A DNA stretch of 64,000 bases from Eutypella sp. D-1 (Eukaryota; Ascomycota; Sordariomycetes; Xylariales; Diatrypaceae), in NCBI GenBank assembly GCA_023313575.1, contig JAJTTP010000011.1:496001-560000 (forward strand). The letters run 5' to 3'. Positions 20,581-31,894 of the stretch are shown here, piece after piece. How positions within the stretch are numbered: the stretch's first letter is position 1; each line of letters starts with the position of its first letter. Below the pieces are notes generated by a model. That model was not told the origin of the DNA. It made no database searches and was given only the letters and a program-made list of their open reading frames with translations. A program made the translations under genes and the position numbers.

Positions 20581-23500
20581 TTAATGAGTCCTTTGAGTGT
20601 TGCTCTTCTCTATAGATCACAAAATCTTTGAGACCCATTTAAAGTCGCCAGACCCCTTTATAATATCAACGGTCCATCACACCGGGATAGCACTTCCATG
20701 ATATCGAAACACTTCGCTGGCAGTCCTCGCTTTGACCCTGCTCGCTCTTGATTAGTACAGCCAAGTTCTGCTTACTTGATTCAGCCCGGGCATAACAGAT
20801 CGACTGCCCTGTAGGGACTGAACTCTTGAGCCAGCCATACCTCCAGGCATAAAGGCTTGCAGAAAGCCTATCACATTGCCTAGCCCCCTACCAAGAGTGG
20901 CTGTACATGCATGCTGTGTACTAGAGGTATTCCCATACGGTACGTGGCCAGGCTCTGAAGATCCACAAGTCAGAATGCTACTCTTGTTGAGTAATACAGT
21001 CAAAATGCTTCCCATGCATGGGGTTACAGGTTTCTTGTTGCGTGATGAGCAACCTCTTTTAGCTTATGACCTCGAAGATGATCATGCCGATGAACGCCTA
21101 TATGTAGAGTCCTATGTCACTCGATTGTTGGGGCTCAATGGAAAGTCAGTCACACATAACGAAGCGAGGAATAGATGGGATATGCCATAGCATTCTGGCC
21201 AAAGTACTCTCAAATCCGGAGGTTTGAGCAACTCCAGCCTCGATTCTGCCTTTTAGAACGCACTCGGCCCCAATTCTGAGGCTATGCAATGGACATCTGA
21301 TACTTCACCCTGGTTTCCCTGCTTGGACACACCTTTACCCCAAGCTAGAACCGCGAATTCGGCATGGATCCCTGACGAAGACGCCTTGAGTACAGAATCC
21401 TGGATACCCTAGGGTCTAGATTAGACATGTCATGGAAGCAATCAGCCTATAACACATATTGATGACTCAAACTCCAGATGCGGCCTACGAACCGTCAAGG
21501 TTCCATACGCTCGATACAGAACAAAATTGTCACGGTCGGTTGAGCCGTATTAAATATAACCCTTTTTTATTTTGATTATATTAAACAAGGAGTTTGATGA
21601 TCCTCAGCGACCCTTGCTCGCCTGATAGAAGTGCCAAGAAGAGATCAGGCTAATGGTGGTCCGATCCCTAGCACCACGTACTTATAGAAGAATTTACGCT
21701 AGAACACGTAAAACGCGTAGGACTTCGTAGACTGATCAATACAACAACCGCTTGTAACTTTTTATATCTAACGCAGATTCACCCCGAAGTATATGATCAG
21801 GGCGATATTATCTGTGTGAGGCGTCTTCGCCATGTAGAATTTATAGAGCACTATAAAGTCGCGAGCAGCAATGACCAGATGCTATTAAGGGATGCATATA
21901 GGACTGTGAATGTGATAATGAATGACATAAAACAGACAGTCATTTCAATGTCGCATTAGATAAGCGACTAAGATAACTGACAACTGTCTTGCTGGAATCT
22001 AGCTCGCTCGGGTATAGTGCTTGGTGACGCCCCCGTATTACTGGAGTATCCATAATTGAACAGAGTTACCATATTAGATATCTTAACAAAGCACAATACT
22101 TTTGCCGAGGTCTACAGTGGCTGAGCCTCCGCGGTCATCAATGCGAAACCTTCCTTATTATGTCATGTTCGGAATAGCGGCGTGGCCTGGCGTTTTTCCT
22201 TATAGTGTTGTCATCTGAGATACGGCTGGTGGTGTTTCTAGCGGCAGTCTTCGCCATTTGCTACACACTGTGCTCTACCTGAATATAAGATACATGGAGG
22301 CTGTGGACCGTAATTGTCGTAGTACTTAGGTATGCATGAAGTGATGTCTGTAGGATTTCCAACCTACTGCCAGGTGATATTTTTCGTTTGGGGTTTAAGT
22401 TCGATTATCGGCTACTTGCGCAGCTACGATAATATTATCCATATATGACGTCCACATTATTTGTCACAATGTAAAGGGATGCCAATCCTGGACCGAATAT
22501 TCTTTTGTTCTACCGGCCGAGACTACTCAGCCGATTTGCCCGGCAAAACTGGCTAACTAATTCTATGCGTAGTCCATAAGCCTAGTCCTTGTAATGTACA
22601 TGAATATATTCCCCACACTACATAGGTGGCTGGGTCTTTCAGGTGCCGACTAGTCGAAGGATCAGAAAGTCTTTATCGAATAAGGTACCGCCCAGCTCGG
22701 CGATCTACTACTAATATAGCTTAATTCGGCGACAGCGTAGTTATCAAGGTGGGGATTGATAATAAAGAGCGCCAACCAGCCCAGCCTGAACAGCCTAAGG
22801 GTATGTAGGGCTGAAATCTTGGCGAAGTCAATGCCCACCCATCAACTGAACGGCATGGCACAGTACCCACAATCAGGAACAGAAGGAATGTTTAGCATCA
22901 TCTTAGCTGGTGATACAGTTGTTAATACGAGGGCTACTAGGCGGTGAACAGTAGTTAGATACTTATGTTGAAGATTCGTTACTGTTGCAGCGTTCGTCAT
23001 GTTGTCACTGCTGTCACTACAATGCTCGTCTGATAGGCATGTCTGCCGAGGTCCGCGATTGTACTTCCAACAGTTGTTGTTATCACTGACATCGCCATAT
23101 TCTTATAGTAGGTTTTTGACAGTATTCCCAATGCCCGTAGTGCCGTCTATACTGCCTGTTAGATTTTATGAGAGCTTGATACCCCTGATGGCAAGAAAGC
23201 AGACTTTGTATTCATTATTCAATGTTGAATCCTTCGATTCCTAGCGTCTGTTCTAAAACATATAGGCAGAGATTATTGGGAGATTGCGTTGAAGGATTTC
23301 TTCTATCGGCCTTGTCTAGTATATTTTCGAAGGCATCGACGTATCCACATGTTTAGAATTGGACTGCCACCGTGGGTGGTATAGCACTTGTAAGCTGGCG
23401 ATCTCAGCATTTCGGATGGTTTCAAAGACCCTTACTATCCGAGAAAACCGGTGTCGGTCTACAGATGCACACATATCCGTAATATTAATCCGATTTAATG

Positions 23501-23799
23501 ACTCAATAATTACTATTAATTACTGAAAAGAGGACTCAATGACCGTATTAGGTTACCTTGTCTCAGTAAGGTTGGAATAAAGACACGAGATGATCGTTGT
23601 TTTACGTCACTGCCGCCATAGAATTTTATAACCTCATTAGCAAGTGCGAGGAGCCACGTATGGACGCACAAGCTTCCACCAACACGCCTCGAGTAGGATT
23701 GCATGATGTCGTCGTGGGCTACCTTCTATGGCTTAGCCGTATGATGACTTTGTAAGGCTAGACGGCCATTTCATTAACTCCTTCGGGGGGACCTTTGCG

Positions 23800-23807
23800 T
23801 ATATAAA
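23800..23807 (+). promoter_or_regulatory. TATA box of the small secreted protein gene
   Basis: TATATAAA lies 172 bases upstream of the ATG at 23979. The leader between them is rich in CA and AAC, as in strongly expressed fungal genes. Confidence 0.45.
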
Positions 23808-23978
23808 GGAGACAAATTCCCCCTACTTCCCAGAAAGAAAACAACACTCACAACACAAACATTTCAGTCCTCCAATCATCAAGACGAACATCCTCCCAAC
23901 AGAACATCATAGTCAGACATTATAGTGTCAGACGACAAGAACAAGAACAACAACATAATTCACCACCACCACCTGAAA

Positions 23979-24371
23979 ATGCAGTTCACCACCAGCTCCG
24001 CCGTGCAAGCCGCGCTACTCTTCGCGGCAACGACGCTCCCCGTCGTCCACGGTGCCATCTCCATCGGCAACCAGATCCGTGAGGGTGGCACGCACTTCAA
24101 CGTGGCATGGACTGAGGGGCTGAGCCCGTGCTCAGGGGGCGTAGCCATCGCGCCCGAGTCGGAGCGACTCTGCAACCAGAACTTCAACATCGACGGCACC
24201 GACTACTACCTCGTCGGCTGCAGCGGCGGCGAACCCTATGCCCAGAAACCCGCACGCCTCCGCCGCGTCAAAGACGACTCTCTCTATGGCACCTGCTCAG
24301 CCGTCTCCAAGAAGACGATCGGCTGCAGTGGAAAGCCCCACGACGTTGTCAAGCGCTACGTTTGCGGCTAA
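23979..24371 (+). CDS. Small secreted cysteine-containing protein, effector-like
   Basis: A single-exon protein of 130 residues. I start at MQFTTSSAVQAALLFAATTL rather than 18 codons upstream, because it gives a clean signal peptide with a cleavage site near VHGA and follows a poly-His-coding leader typical of 5' UTR. The mature part has six cysteines (in SPC, RLC, VGC, GTC, IGC, and the penultimate residue of YVCG), which could form three disulfides. It also has a glycine-rich centre. I do not recognise the family. Size, signal peptide, even cysteine count, a nearby TATA box and isolation in a gene-poor A+T-rich stretch are the usual marks of a candidate secreted effector or antimicrobial protein. 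Base composition is normal for coding DNA here. Confidence 0.75.
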   Translation: MQFTTSSAVQAALLFAATTLPVVHGAISIGNQIREGGTHFNVAWTEGLSPCSGGVAIAPESERLCNQNFNIDGTDYYLVGCSGGEPYAQKPARLRRVKDDSLYGTCSAVSKKTIGCSGKPHDVVKRYVCG

Positions 24372-25195
24372 ACATCATCTCCGGCTGCAACTGATCAGCA
24401 AAAGTCTCATCGTTGGTAGCAGTGGAGGGAGTACTTCTGGATCGACAATACTTGTAGAAGTGGCGGTACAGAAACCTGGTCCGTTGGATAGAGAGGATTT
24501 GGACATAGACAATGATGGCCTTCTATGAGGTGTGTGGAGATACGTTTTTTAGTCGCTCATTTAGAAAGAGAGTGTGTAGATACTTTCACTGGTAACCTAT
24601 TTCAATATATCAATAAACATGATTAGAATACTCTAAATAAGAATATCAAGCAAATTGACTCCTGGGCTATGTGTATTGGGCTTGAATTATTCTTCCGAGA
24701 TGAATAGCCATGAATTCTCTAGCTAGATTGGCCTGATTATTAGTTTTAAGCGGAACGCTGATTACTTTAGGGCATATCAATATGATTACTGGCCTTGTTA
24801 CCGGCAAGGGGGTTGCTTGGAGAGCAGTCAGCAAGTAGTCAGGCATGCCCGTGAATAATATAAGCCCTAGTAAACCTAGACATGTATAGGCATACTTGCT
24901 TCTCATCTGCGCCACTGACATCTTAAGTTGGCCTTGCTTGGCGTATGACTTGGCAGGCAAGATAATGTCTTCGGAGGCTCAAGGGTTTGTAAAATCTGCC
25001 TGACTATAATCAAATCCATGTTCGCTATGAGAAGCCAGGGCGTATATAAGCCGAGGGCGATGAAGCAAGCTTTAGATTCGAGTTATCTTGTTGCAGAGCA
25101 GTCTCTTATTTCTGTAAGGACTTTGGCTTTTACACAGCTTTATTCCACTCTACTTTACAAGCCCCTTTTACCAGATCTTCAGTTTTCGAGGCATC
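24372..25195. other. Intergenic region before the TAP-like peptidase gene
   Basis: No supported gene. The minus frame 24667-24960 is A+T-rich and has no domain. A TATATAAG element at 25043-25050 lies 153 bases before the next ATG. Confidence 0.45.
25043..25050 (+). promoter_or_regulatory. TATA box of the TAP-like peptidase gene
   Basis: TATATAAG at 25043-25050 lies 153 bases upstream of the start codon at 25196. Confidence 0.35.
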
Positions 25196-27018
25196 ATGGG
25201 TACTCAGCCGTTGTACTTCGTCTTGGCCACGCTGAGAATGATAACTACAGTAATGGCGAGCGGAATATGGCAGCGGGGTGGGACATATCCTGCAGCCGGT
25301 GCCATGATATACAAGTTTGAAGATGTTTGTATTCAATGTCTTGCTGTAGTCATTTCGTTTCTGATGACAAGTGTGTTAGGTCCCGCCGTCCTCTTCTCTT
25401 CAGTGGATACCCTGCTTTGACGAGTTCACGTGCGCAAATCTCATAGTACCACTAGACTACGACGATCCATCCGGCGGCGAAACTACCGTGGCCTTCATTC
25501 AGCATCCATCAAATCTCACCGACGCTCAGGACATCCTCATCAACCCCGGCGGCCCTGGAAACTCAGGCGTAGGCGTTGTTCTTGAAGCTGTTAGCTTACT
25601 CCGGCCTTACCTTGGTCAAAAGTATAATCTCATCGGGTTCGATCCACGCGGCGTCAATAACTCCGGACTGCGCCTTGACTGCTTTCCAGATGCACCAGCT
25701 GTTGCGCAATACTATGACAGTCGGATTTTGCAACCTATCAACCCGTACAGTAAGGCCTCGATCTCCGAAACGTTCGCGCTCGCAGACGGCTTCGGACAGT
25801 TGTGTTTCAATACACATAGAGATAGTAAAGTAGGCTATGCAAACTCGGTGGCGGTTGCCGGCGACATGCTGCATTTCGCAAAGCTGCGAGCGCCTAAAGA
25901 AGCACCCGAGGGAGATGTAAGGCTCAATTACTATGGCGCGTCGTATGGCACAGCTCTGGGAACTGCCTTTGCAACGTTACACCCTGAACACGTGGGCAAG
26001 TTTGTTCTCGACGGTGTCGTTGATGCCGAGGACTATTTTATGGGCGGCTGGCGGGAGAATCTCCTTCAGGCAGACGATTGCGTGAGGTCTTTCTCCAAGT
26101 TTTGTTTCAACGCGAAAGAGTACGTCGATTCAGCTTCTAGGGGTACCGTCTGGAAAGCTATCCCACGCCGGCTCGCCGATGCGAAAGCCCCCTCTGTTCC
26201 GTCATATCCATCATGATTGATGCTAACCGTTTACATTCAGTAATTGTGCATTCTACGCTTACGATGCGTCCGTTGATGAACTCCAAGCAAGATTCGACGC
26301 GATCCTTAGCGACCTCGAAGAGAATCCCATCGCCTTTTACGACCCTAATATCGTGGACTATCCGGTGACGGTCACTATCCGCGACTTGCAATACCATCTG
26401 CTTATCTCTCTCTACAACCCCGTGGCAAGTTTCCCTGTCGTCGCAATGAATATGGCCCAGCTTGAGGTACGCAACGCCAGCAGCCTAGTGTCCAGCGGCG
26501 GACTTGGATTGGCCCCCGAAGCTTCCTGCGATTTCAGTGGCCTGGCTACCTCGGTACTCGAGACTAAATCACTTATTCAATGTCACGATGCGAACGGCCG
26601 GTATATACTCGACAATATGGATGAGTGGACCGAGCATGTCAATTACTTGGTCAACCAGTCCGCTTACGTAGGGGCGAACTGGGCTTTCATCGGTGGCATA
26701 TGTCGCACTTACGACGTTCGCCCACCACCTAACCAAGTTTTCCAGGGTTATACGTCTGGTACAAAAACGGCGACACCAATCCTCTTCGTCCGTAACAGGC
26801 TTGATCCGGTCACACCAGCAGCGGAGAAGATGAGCCAATTTTTTGAAGGTAGCGGCCTGCTAACGTTGGATGCCGTCGGTCACGCAGCAATCGGTATCCC
26901 GAGCCAATGCGTCATGGATGGGATCAGAGCCTACCTTGAAGATGGCGTTTTGCCAGATAAGAGTCTGGTGTGTGAAGCAGATGTGGTGCCGTTTTTGATG
27001 GGTGATGAGGTCAACTAA
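25196..27018 (+). CDS. Secreted alpha/beta-hydrolase, TAP-like tripeptidyl aminopeptidase family
   Basis: Three exons (25196-25324, 25380-26119, 26241-27018) give 548 residues in frame. The family removes short peptides from N-termini in the extracellular space. Splicing of intron 1 (55 nt, donor GTTTGT) rebuilds KFEDVPPSSSLQWIPC followed by CANLIVPLDYDDP, the standard family opening. The oxyanion region is LINPGGPGNSGVG, the nucleophile Ser231 sits in YYGASYGTALG, Asp481 in RNRLDPVTPA and His504 in VGHAAIG. Intron 2 (121 nt) rejoins CFNAKD to NCAFYAYDASVDELQ. The C-terminal TAP-like domain is complete. The N-terminus (PLYFVLATLRMITTVMASG) is a moderate signal or anchor sequence; the start is the least certain part. 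The 74-codon plus frame over intron 1 is a by-product. Confidence 0.87.
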
Positions 27019-27310
27019 AATTTGCTGTCCAGCTAGTGGTATGCGCCATTAATAGATGGCAATGCTAGGGTTGTACGTTGGGCAGTGTAACATGCCCTGT
27101 GGTTCATCTTTGTACACCCAGCTAATTATATAACTCTTTACCAATACACGCGATTGCTGTCACGTACCATTCTCGGTTATTTCCGGTCTGTTCACTACGG
27201 AATGCCAGTGAATATCCGTAACTTTGAGGACGTGCCAACAATACCTAGAATAACCTTGATACAGAAACACATAATCTCGCTTTATTCATGAGGTATAGGT
27301 CAATCATGAC

Positions 27311-29635
27311 TTATACGATTGTGACCGATCTTGTTTCTCCACCTTCGAACCAAGACACGTCGGACACTTCATTTGGCTGATAGACCCGAGACATAGCCGT
27401 TATAATTCCGATTCGTTCATAAATAGAGGACGGCGATACCGTCCTAGACTTGTTCTTCAGGTCACCTCCTTGTCCAGCAAACAGCCGCTGGACAGATTGC
27501 TCTGATGCAACTGCGAGGACGAGGCCGTAGATTGTATTGTTTTCCTGTTGATGCAACACCCATAAACAGATTACATCCTCTCGCTTCCGCAAAGTGGAAG
27601 CCATGCGCTGAGAGGCCTCTAAGGTCGTCTTCATTTGTGACTGACTCTGCAAATGCTGGTCGCTATCATTCCCACTTAGGATGCCATACGGTCCCTCTAG
27701 ATTCTGATCCGGAACGAAAAAGATTTTGTCACCTCGTCGGTTGCGCAACCCCAAGACCGCGTGATGATTGGTCTCGAATTCTACCATAGCGACCTGAGTG
27801 CAACCATGAACCGTGATACTCGCGCTTTTAACCTGTCCAAACAGGTTTGGACCTTGTAGTTGAGTCATTGTGTCTACGATGCTCACTTTGCTCTCCGCCT
27901 CATAGATAGTGGAGTCCCAGATCACGGGTGTTTTCGTCGCCACCCAAGACCACGTAGGCTCACAGTAAACTTCAGGCCTCTTCTCGAAACGCCGCCCGTA
28001 GGAGCGCCAACATAACAACCATGGTAGGTCGGTAACCCAGAGTCCAGCAAGATAGGTGCGGGGGCGAGGAAGCTTGTCAACGAGGGAATATCGCTTCGCG
28101 AGAGCGGAGACTGCGGGAAGCTTATCAGATTCAAAGCTTAGTTGCCGATTGCTGTATCCGCCAATTAGTAAGGACCACTCCTTAGTTGTCCTGGGCGTCC
28201 GGGGAAGGTGATTCTTAAGATGCCCTGGTTCAGCTGTACTGGTAGGACTAGCGGTACATAGTAACATGTTCTCATCCGTGATGGCTTTCATCGCTATCCC
28301 GTAGTCGATCTTGGGAGTCTTCGTCCCTGAGACGTAATCCATGGTTCGTCCGACAGTCCCGCATTCACAGAACAAGGTCTCGTTACACTCCCAAAGGAGC
28401 TTCAGTGACATGGATGATACGACGTGAGAGGATGCGTTCTTGAAGTGTCCAGGCCCTTGTCATGAGAGGGTATGTGATGTCGTAGTAACAGCGTGGTAAG
28501 ATGAAGTCTTGGTGATCAATAGGCTCTCTTGCACGGATAACGTGTTTTAACCCCGTACGTTTATCGCAGAGCGCTAATTCCCCTATCATGGCGGTTCGCT
28601 TGCGCCGAGATCTTGGTGTGGAAGAGATCGTATCGCTCGTCGATATTAGGGCCATATCTCTATCTGCAAAGATACCCTGCGTAGGATTATATCCTGAGTC
28701 GACGGAGATGGTGATATAAGCGTTCTCATAGACCTCTGCCATATGAGCAGCTTCGCGCTCCCAGTCAGAAGGGTCATCTTGGACGATGCAGAGTGCGTCT
28801 ATCCAGAGGTAACGTATTCCAAGGCCACGGGTGATCTCTACCGTATCACGAAAGGTTTGCGGCATCGAGTTCCAAAGTATACCCTTCTTCCTGTCTTCTA
28901 AGGTTCCCTTTGTTGTTGTCAAGTTCCCGGACTTGCCCCAGCAATAGCTTAGAGCAACGTACATCTCAACTTGGTCACGCGTGGTCTCGTACAAGCATGC
29001 ATTTAATGGTCCGTTGCCTGTCCCGAGGTCGAGAACACGCGTCGGCAAACGGCCGGGGCCAGTGGAGCTACATTGGGCATGCTCGTCTTTGCACTTGGCA
29101 ATCCATGGTTTCGCTAAATCAAGAGCATGTTCTAGATCGAGACGTGGCGCTACCTCGAATGCTTGACCTATTACGGGGAATCCTTCAGGCGAACCTAACT
29201 TAACTGTCAGAAAGGAAGCCACGAAGCTACAGGAGGAGTGGGAAAAGAAGGAATGAACGACGGTGGATGTTTACTGTGCTGGGTATATAATTCTATCGTA
29301 GGAAATTCTGTGCCTTGTGGTAATTGTGTGAACTGAACTAGCAGGGTCTGGCCGAGACTGCCATTCAGCTCAAAATACATGGCATCGTCGTCGCCTTTCG
29401 TAGACGATATCCGCACTAGGTCCTCAAGGACCGAGTCTCTGTCGAATAGCACCAAAGCATCCCAAATCAAGCGGCACGTGAAGCACCCATCTTTAGCCGA
29501 GCGACGCCAGGTGTGGAGATTCTCGGAAGCGAGGAAGGTCCGCAAGCGCTGCGGCTCTGGAAGGCTGGATTCATTAGCATCCAGGTTCGACTTTGAGTCG
29601 ATCTGTAAATCATTGCAGACATCGCAGGGCACCAT
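27311..29635 (-). pseudogene. HET-domain (heterokaryon incompatibility) gene with a frameshift
   Basis: HET proteins trigger cell death on contact with incompatible nuclei and often act with STAND proteins. Exon 1 (29635-29275) begins MVPCDVCNDLQIDSK and has the cysteine-rich lead WRRSAKDGCFTCRLIWDAL. A 71-nt intron joins it to an exon starting at 29203. The HET domain is clear: VEMYVALSYCWGKSGNLTTT, then LGIRYLWIDALCIVQDD, then DWEREAAHMAEVYENAYITI, then RAWTLQERILSRRIIH. Directly after RRIIH the frame runs to a stop at 28383. The expected continuation (SLKLLWECNETLFCECG) is in the next frame, starting around 28411 and open to 27311. A single missing base near 28400-28415 explains this, and no splice sites fit. 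The rest of the about 750-residue protein is intact, so the lesion is recent, or an assembly error. Confidence 0.7.
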
Positions 29636-31894
29636 TGTTGCGTCTTATCTGGCCACGTCGGGAGGTGAAATATTCTGAGATGTACATGCATGGCTGTGCG
29701 ATCGGTCTAAGTGGCTAGGCCATCATCCGTCTGCGACACTTCATTGGCCTAAAATTTCGGCAACGAGCGCTAGCGCTTTCACGATGTTTTCCGCTGTTGT
29801 TAACCGTGCGTTTACTGGCTAGGTAGAACTTGGAAACTGATGTCGAGCCGCCACGGAGCACAATGAAAGATTGTATACGTTTTCTATCATTTAAACCAGA
29901 TCGTACCGATCTGTCTTCGGGACAGGCCAGACTCAACTCTTTTTTAATTGGTATACGGTACGGGCCGTCTGTGGCTACTGATGATCTACACCGCTAATAA
30001 GGAAAGGAACACTCACCGGCCGATTTACTAGGATGCTTGGATGCCTTTCTAGATACTTACCTATGTGCCGTTTTCTTTTTTTTCTTCTTTGTTTTTGTCG
30101 TGTACAACATGGTTACCGTCGTAATTGTGCGGCAATCATTGGCTGATCGGCAAAGGATATCTTATACACACTCGAGCATCGTGTTTTAGTACTAAGATGT
30201 GCATTTTTCGGAAACGATTACCGCCGGAGGCGTGATACTTGCGTGGCAGTGGGGATGTGCCCGAGAGTAATGTACATGGGCAAAAACAGCATCCATAGAC
30301 ACGAAAGACCGGAAGGGCAAGGTATGGGTACTATGCAGAGCTTGGTGAATGACACTTTTGCGAACCGCTCGATTCTTCATAAACCGGATTCACTGGGGAA
30401 ATGATGAAGTATCCGCTGGTGGCTCGCCTAAACTAAACTGACCTACCCGCTCAGTATTCTAAGTCTTCTATGGACAATGTATTCCGCTTCGTGTCAGACG
30501 ATGATGGGAAGAAATTAACACTGAGGAAAGAGCCATATAACTAACAAAATCCACGTCATTGGTTTCCCCTTGATATACCCTGAAGACACAAGGCCTCGTG
30601 CGTATACTACTGCTGTGCCGGCCTGCGATAGTGGGGCTCGATATGGATTAAGCCGAAGCGCCTACGCAGATCTTAATGCACAGAAAGTCATTTAGGGCTA
30701 ACGAAGCTATAATAATCTAACAATCCATTAAAGTTAAACCATCTATGTAAAGTGACTTGTTCAGAAGACGCGTTGGATAGTGGATCCTCAGAGAATTACT
30801 TCGTGCGTGTAGAGCAACTTCTTCGTCGTACGCCCCCATCAGTCCCCATCCACGTGACGCTTACTTATCAGTAGACATTGTATTTTCCCTGATGATGAGT
30901 AGCTTTGAAGCGATTCTTAAGATAGAATAAGGAATGTAAAATATTGTAGATTCGATAAATAGATATTTGCGGCAGGGTTTGTTTCTATATTTAGCATACT
31001 GATCATAACGTAGTCGCTAGATCCTGGCTATTCTCATGCGGCTCACCAACCGAGGAGGCAGAGGAGTTGTCTGCATACCCGGCTGCTCGGCACGGCGGCA
31101 ACTGGTTGGGCGATCAGAGCCTGCAGAGGCTCCTCCTCCACTGCTTCGGCGCCTGCGAGTTGGTGATTTTTGTCTTTTGCCTATAACATCACTACTTTTA
31201 GAGAAAATTTGGCACTGCTTGCTTACATTTACTGCATCACGCTTATAATGATTGTTCCCGTAGCCTCATAACAGCAGCAAAGATAATGCTACGTTGAAAC
31301 AGCTTGCTTACTATCGAAGCCATGAAGTTACTTAGAATGCTTGCAATAAGTAACACTACCCTGCTATCTTTATAGTGATTTTGAGGATTCGGTACCCAAC
31401 CGGCCAAATCTGGGGTTTGAAACCCTTGCAAGCCTTGTACGGCTGCCACAACTATTGTTACAAGGGGGTTGTATGTATGGGTTGCGGCCTAATTGCCCAC
31501 TCAATTACTGTAAATCTGTGGGTCGCACCTAAACTGACGAGATATCCCTTCCTGCTGGGACGGGTCCAACTAGCAATGGCGGGACCGAGCGGCAATCTTG
31601 ACCGTGTTAAGGATGGTGAGATCCACCGAGTATTACTTTATACCCCTGTGAGTGTTGGTAGTTGGCTCGAGGTTTTGAGGGGCTGTGTCGTGAATGGAGC
31701 CCTTCCGAGAAAATGGGGACACTGGGGCTGACACGATGACTTTAGATGGATAGGCACTTTCTTAGATCGAATGTAACCAGTTTGTATTCGACTGTTTGCG
31801 AAGTACATATATCCCTCTTGCCTTACCACCGGCACACTCATGGGATAGCAGAGATTGTGCTAGAAACCCAGTGTAGAAGCACGAAATACTCAAG
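29636..31894. other. A+T-rich intergenic region between HET and STAND genes
   Basis: About 2.3 kb with no intact gene. Much of it is A+T-rich. A short G+C-rich island at 31036-31170 reads openly in more than one frame but has no domain I can name. It could be a scrap of an old mobile element. The HET gene (minus) and STAND gene (plus) diverge from this interval. Confidence 0.4.

Larger units (their letters stand above)
20385..23978. other. Gene-poor, A+T-rich region
   Basis: About 3.6 kb without a supported gene. An 18-G run lies at 20563-20580. From roughly 21500 to 23700 the sequence is rich in TA steps and broken by stops in all frames, which resembles repeat-induced point mutation of old repeats, but I cannot align it to any element. 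The plus frame at 20876-21190 (104 codons) has no recognisable domain. The right end is the promoter of the small secreted protein gene. Confidence 0.4.

Noticed and set aside
20385..23978. Transposon in the A+T-rich gene-poor region
   Set aside because: No terminal repeats, target duplications or transposase motif could be read; RIP-like decay is only suspected.
28383..28430. An intron to explain the HET frame change
   Set aside because: The homologous segments are contiguous within a few bases, leaving no room for an intron, and no GT/AG pair restores the frame.
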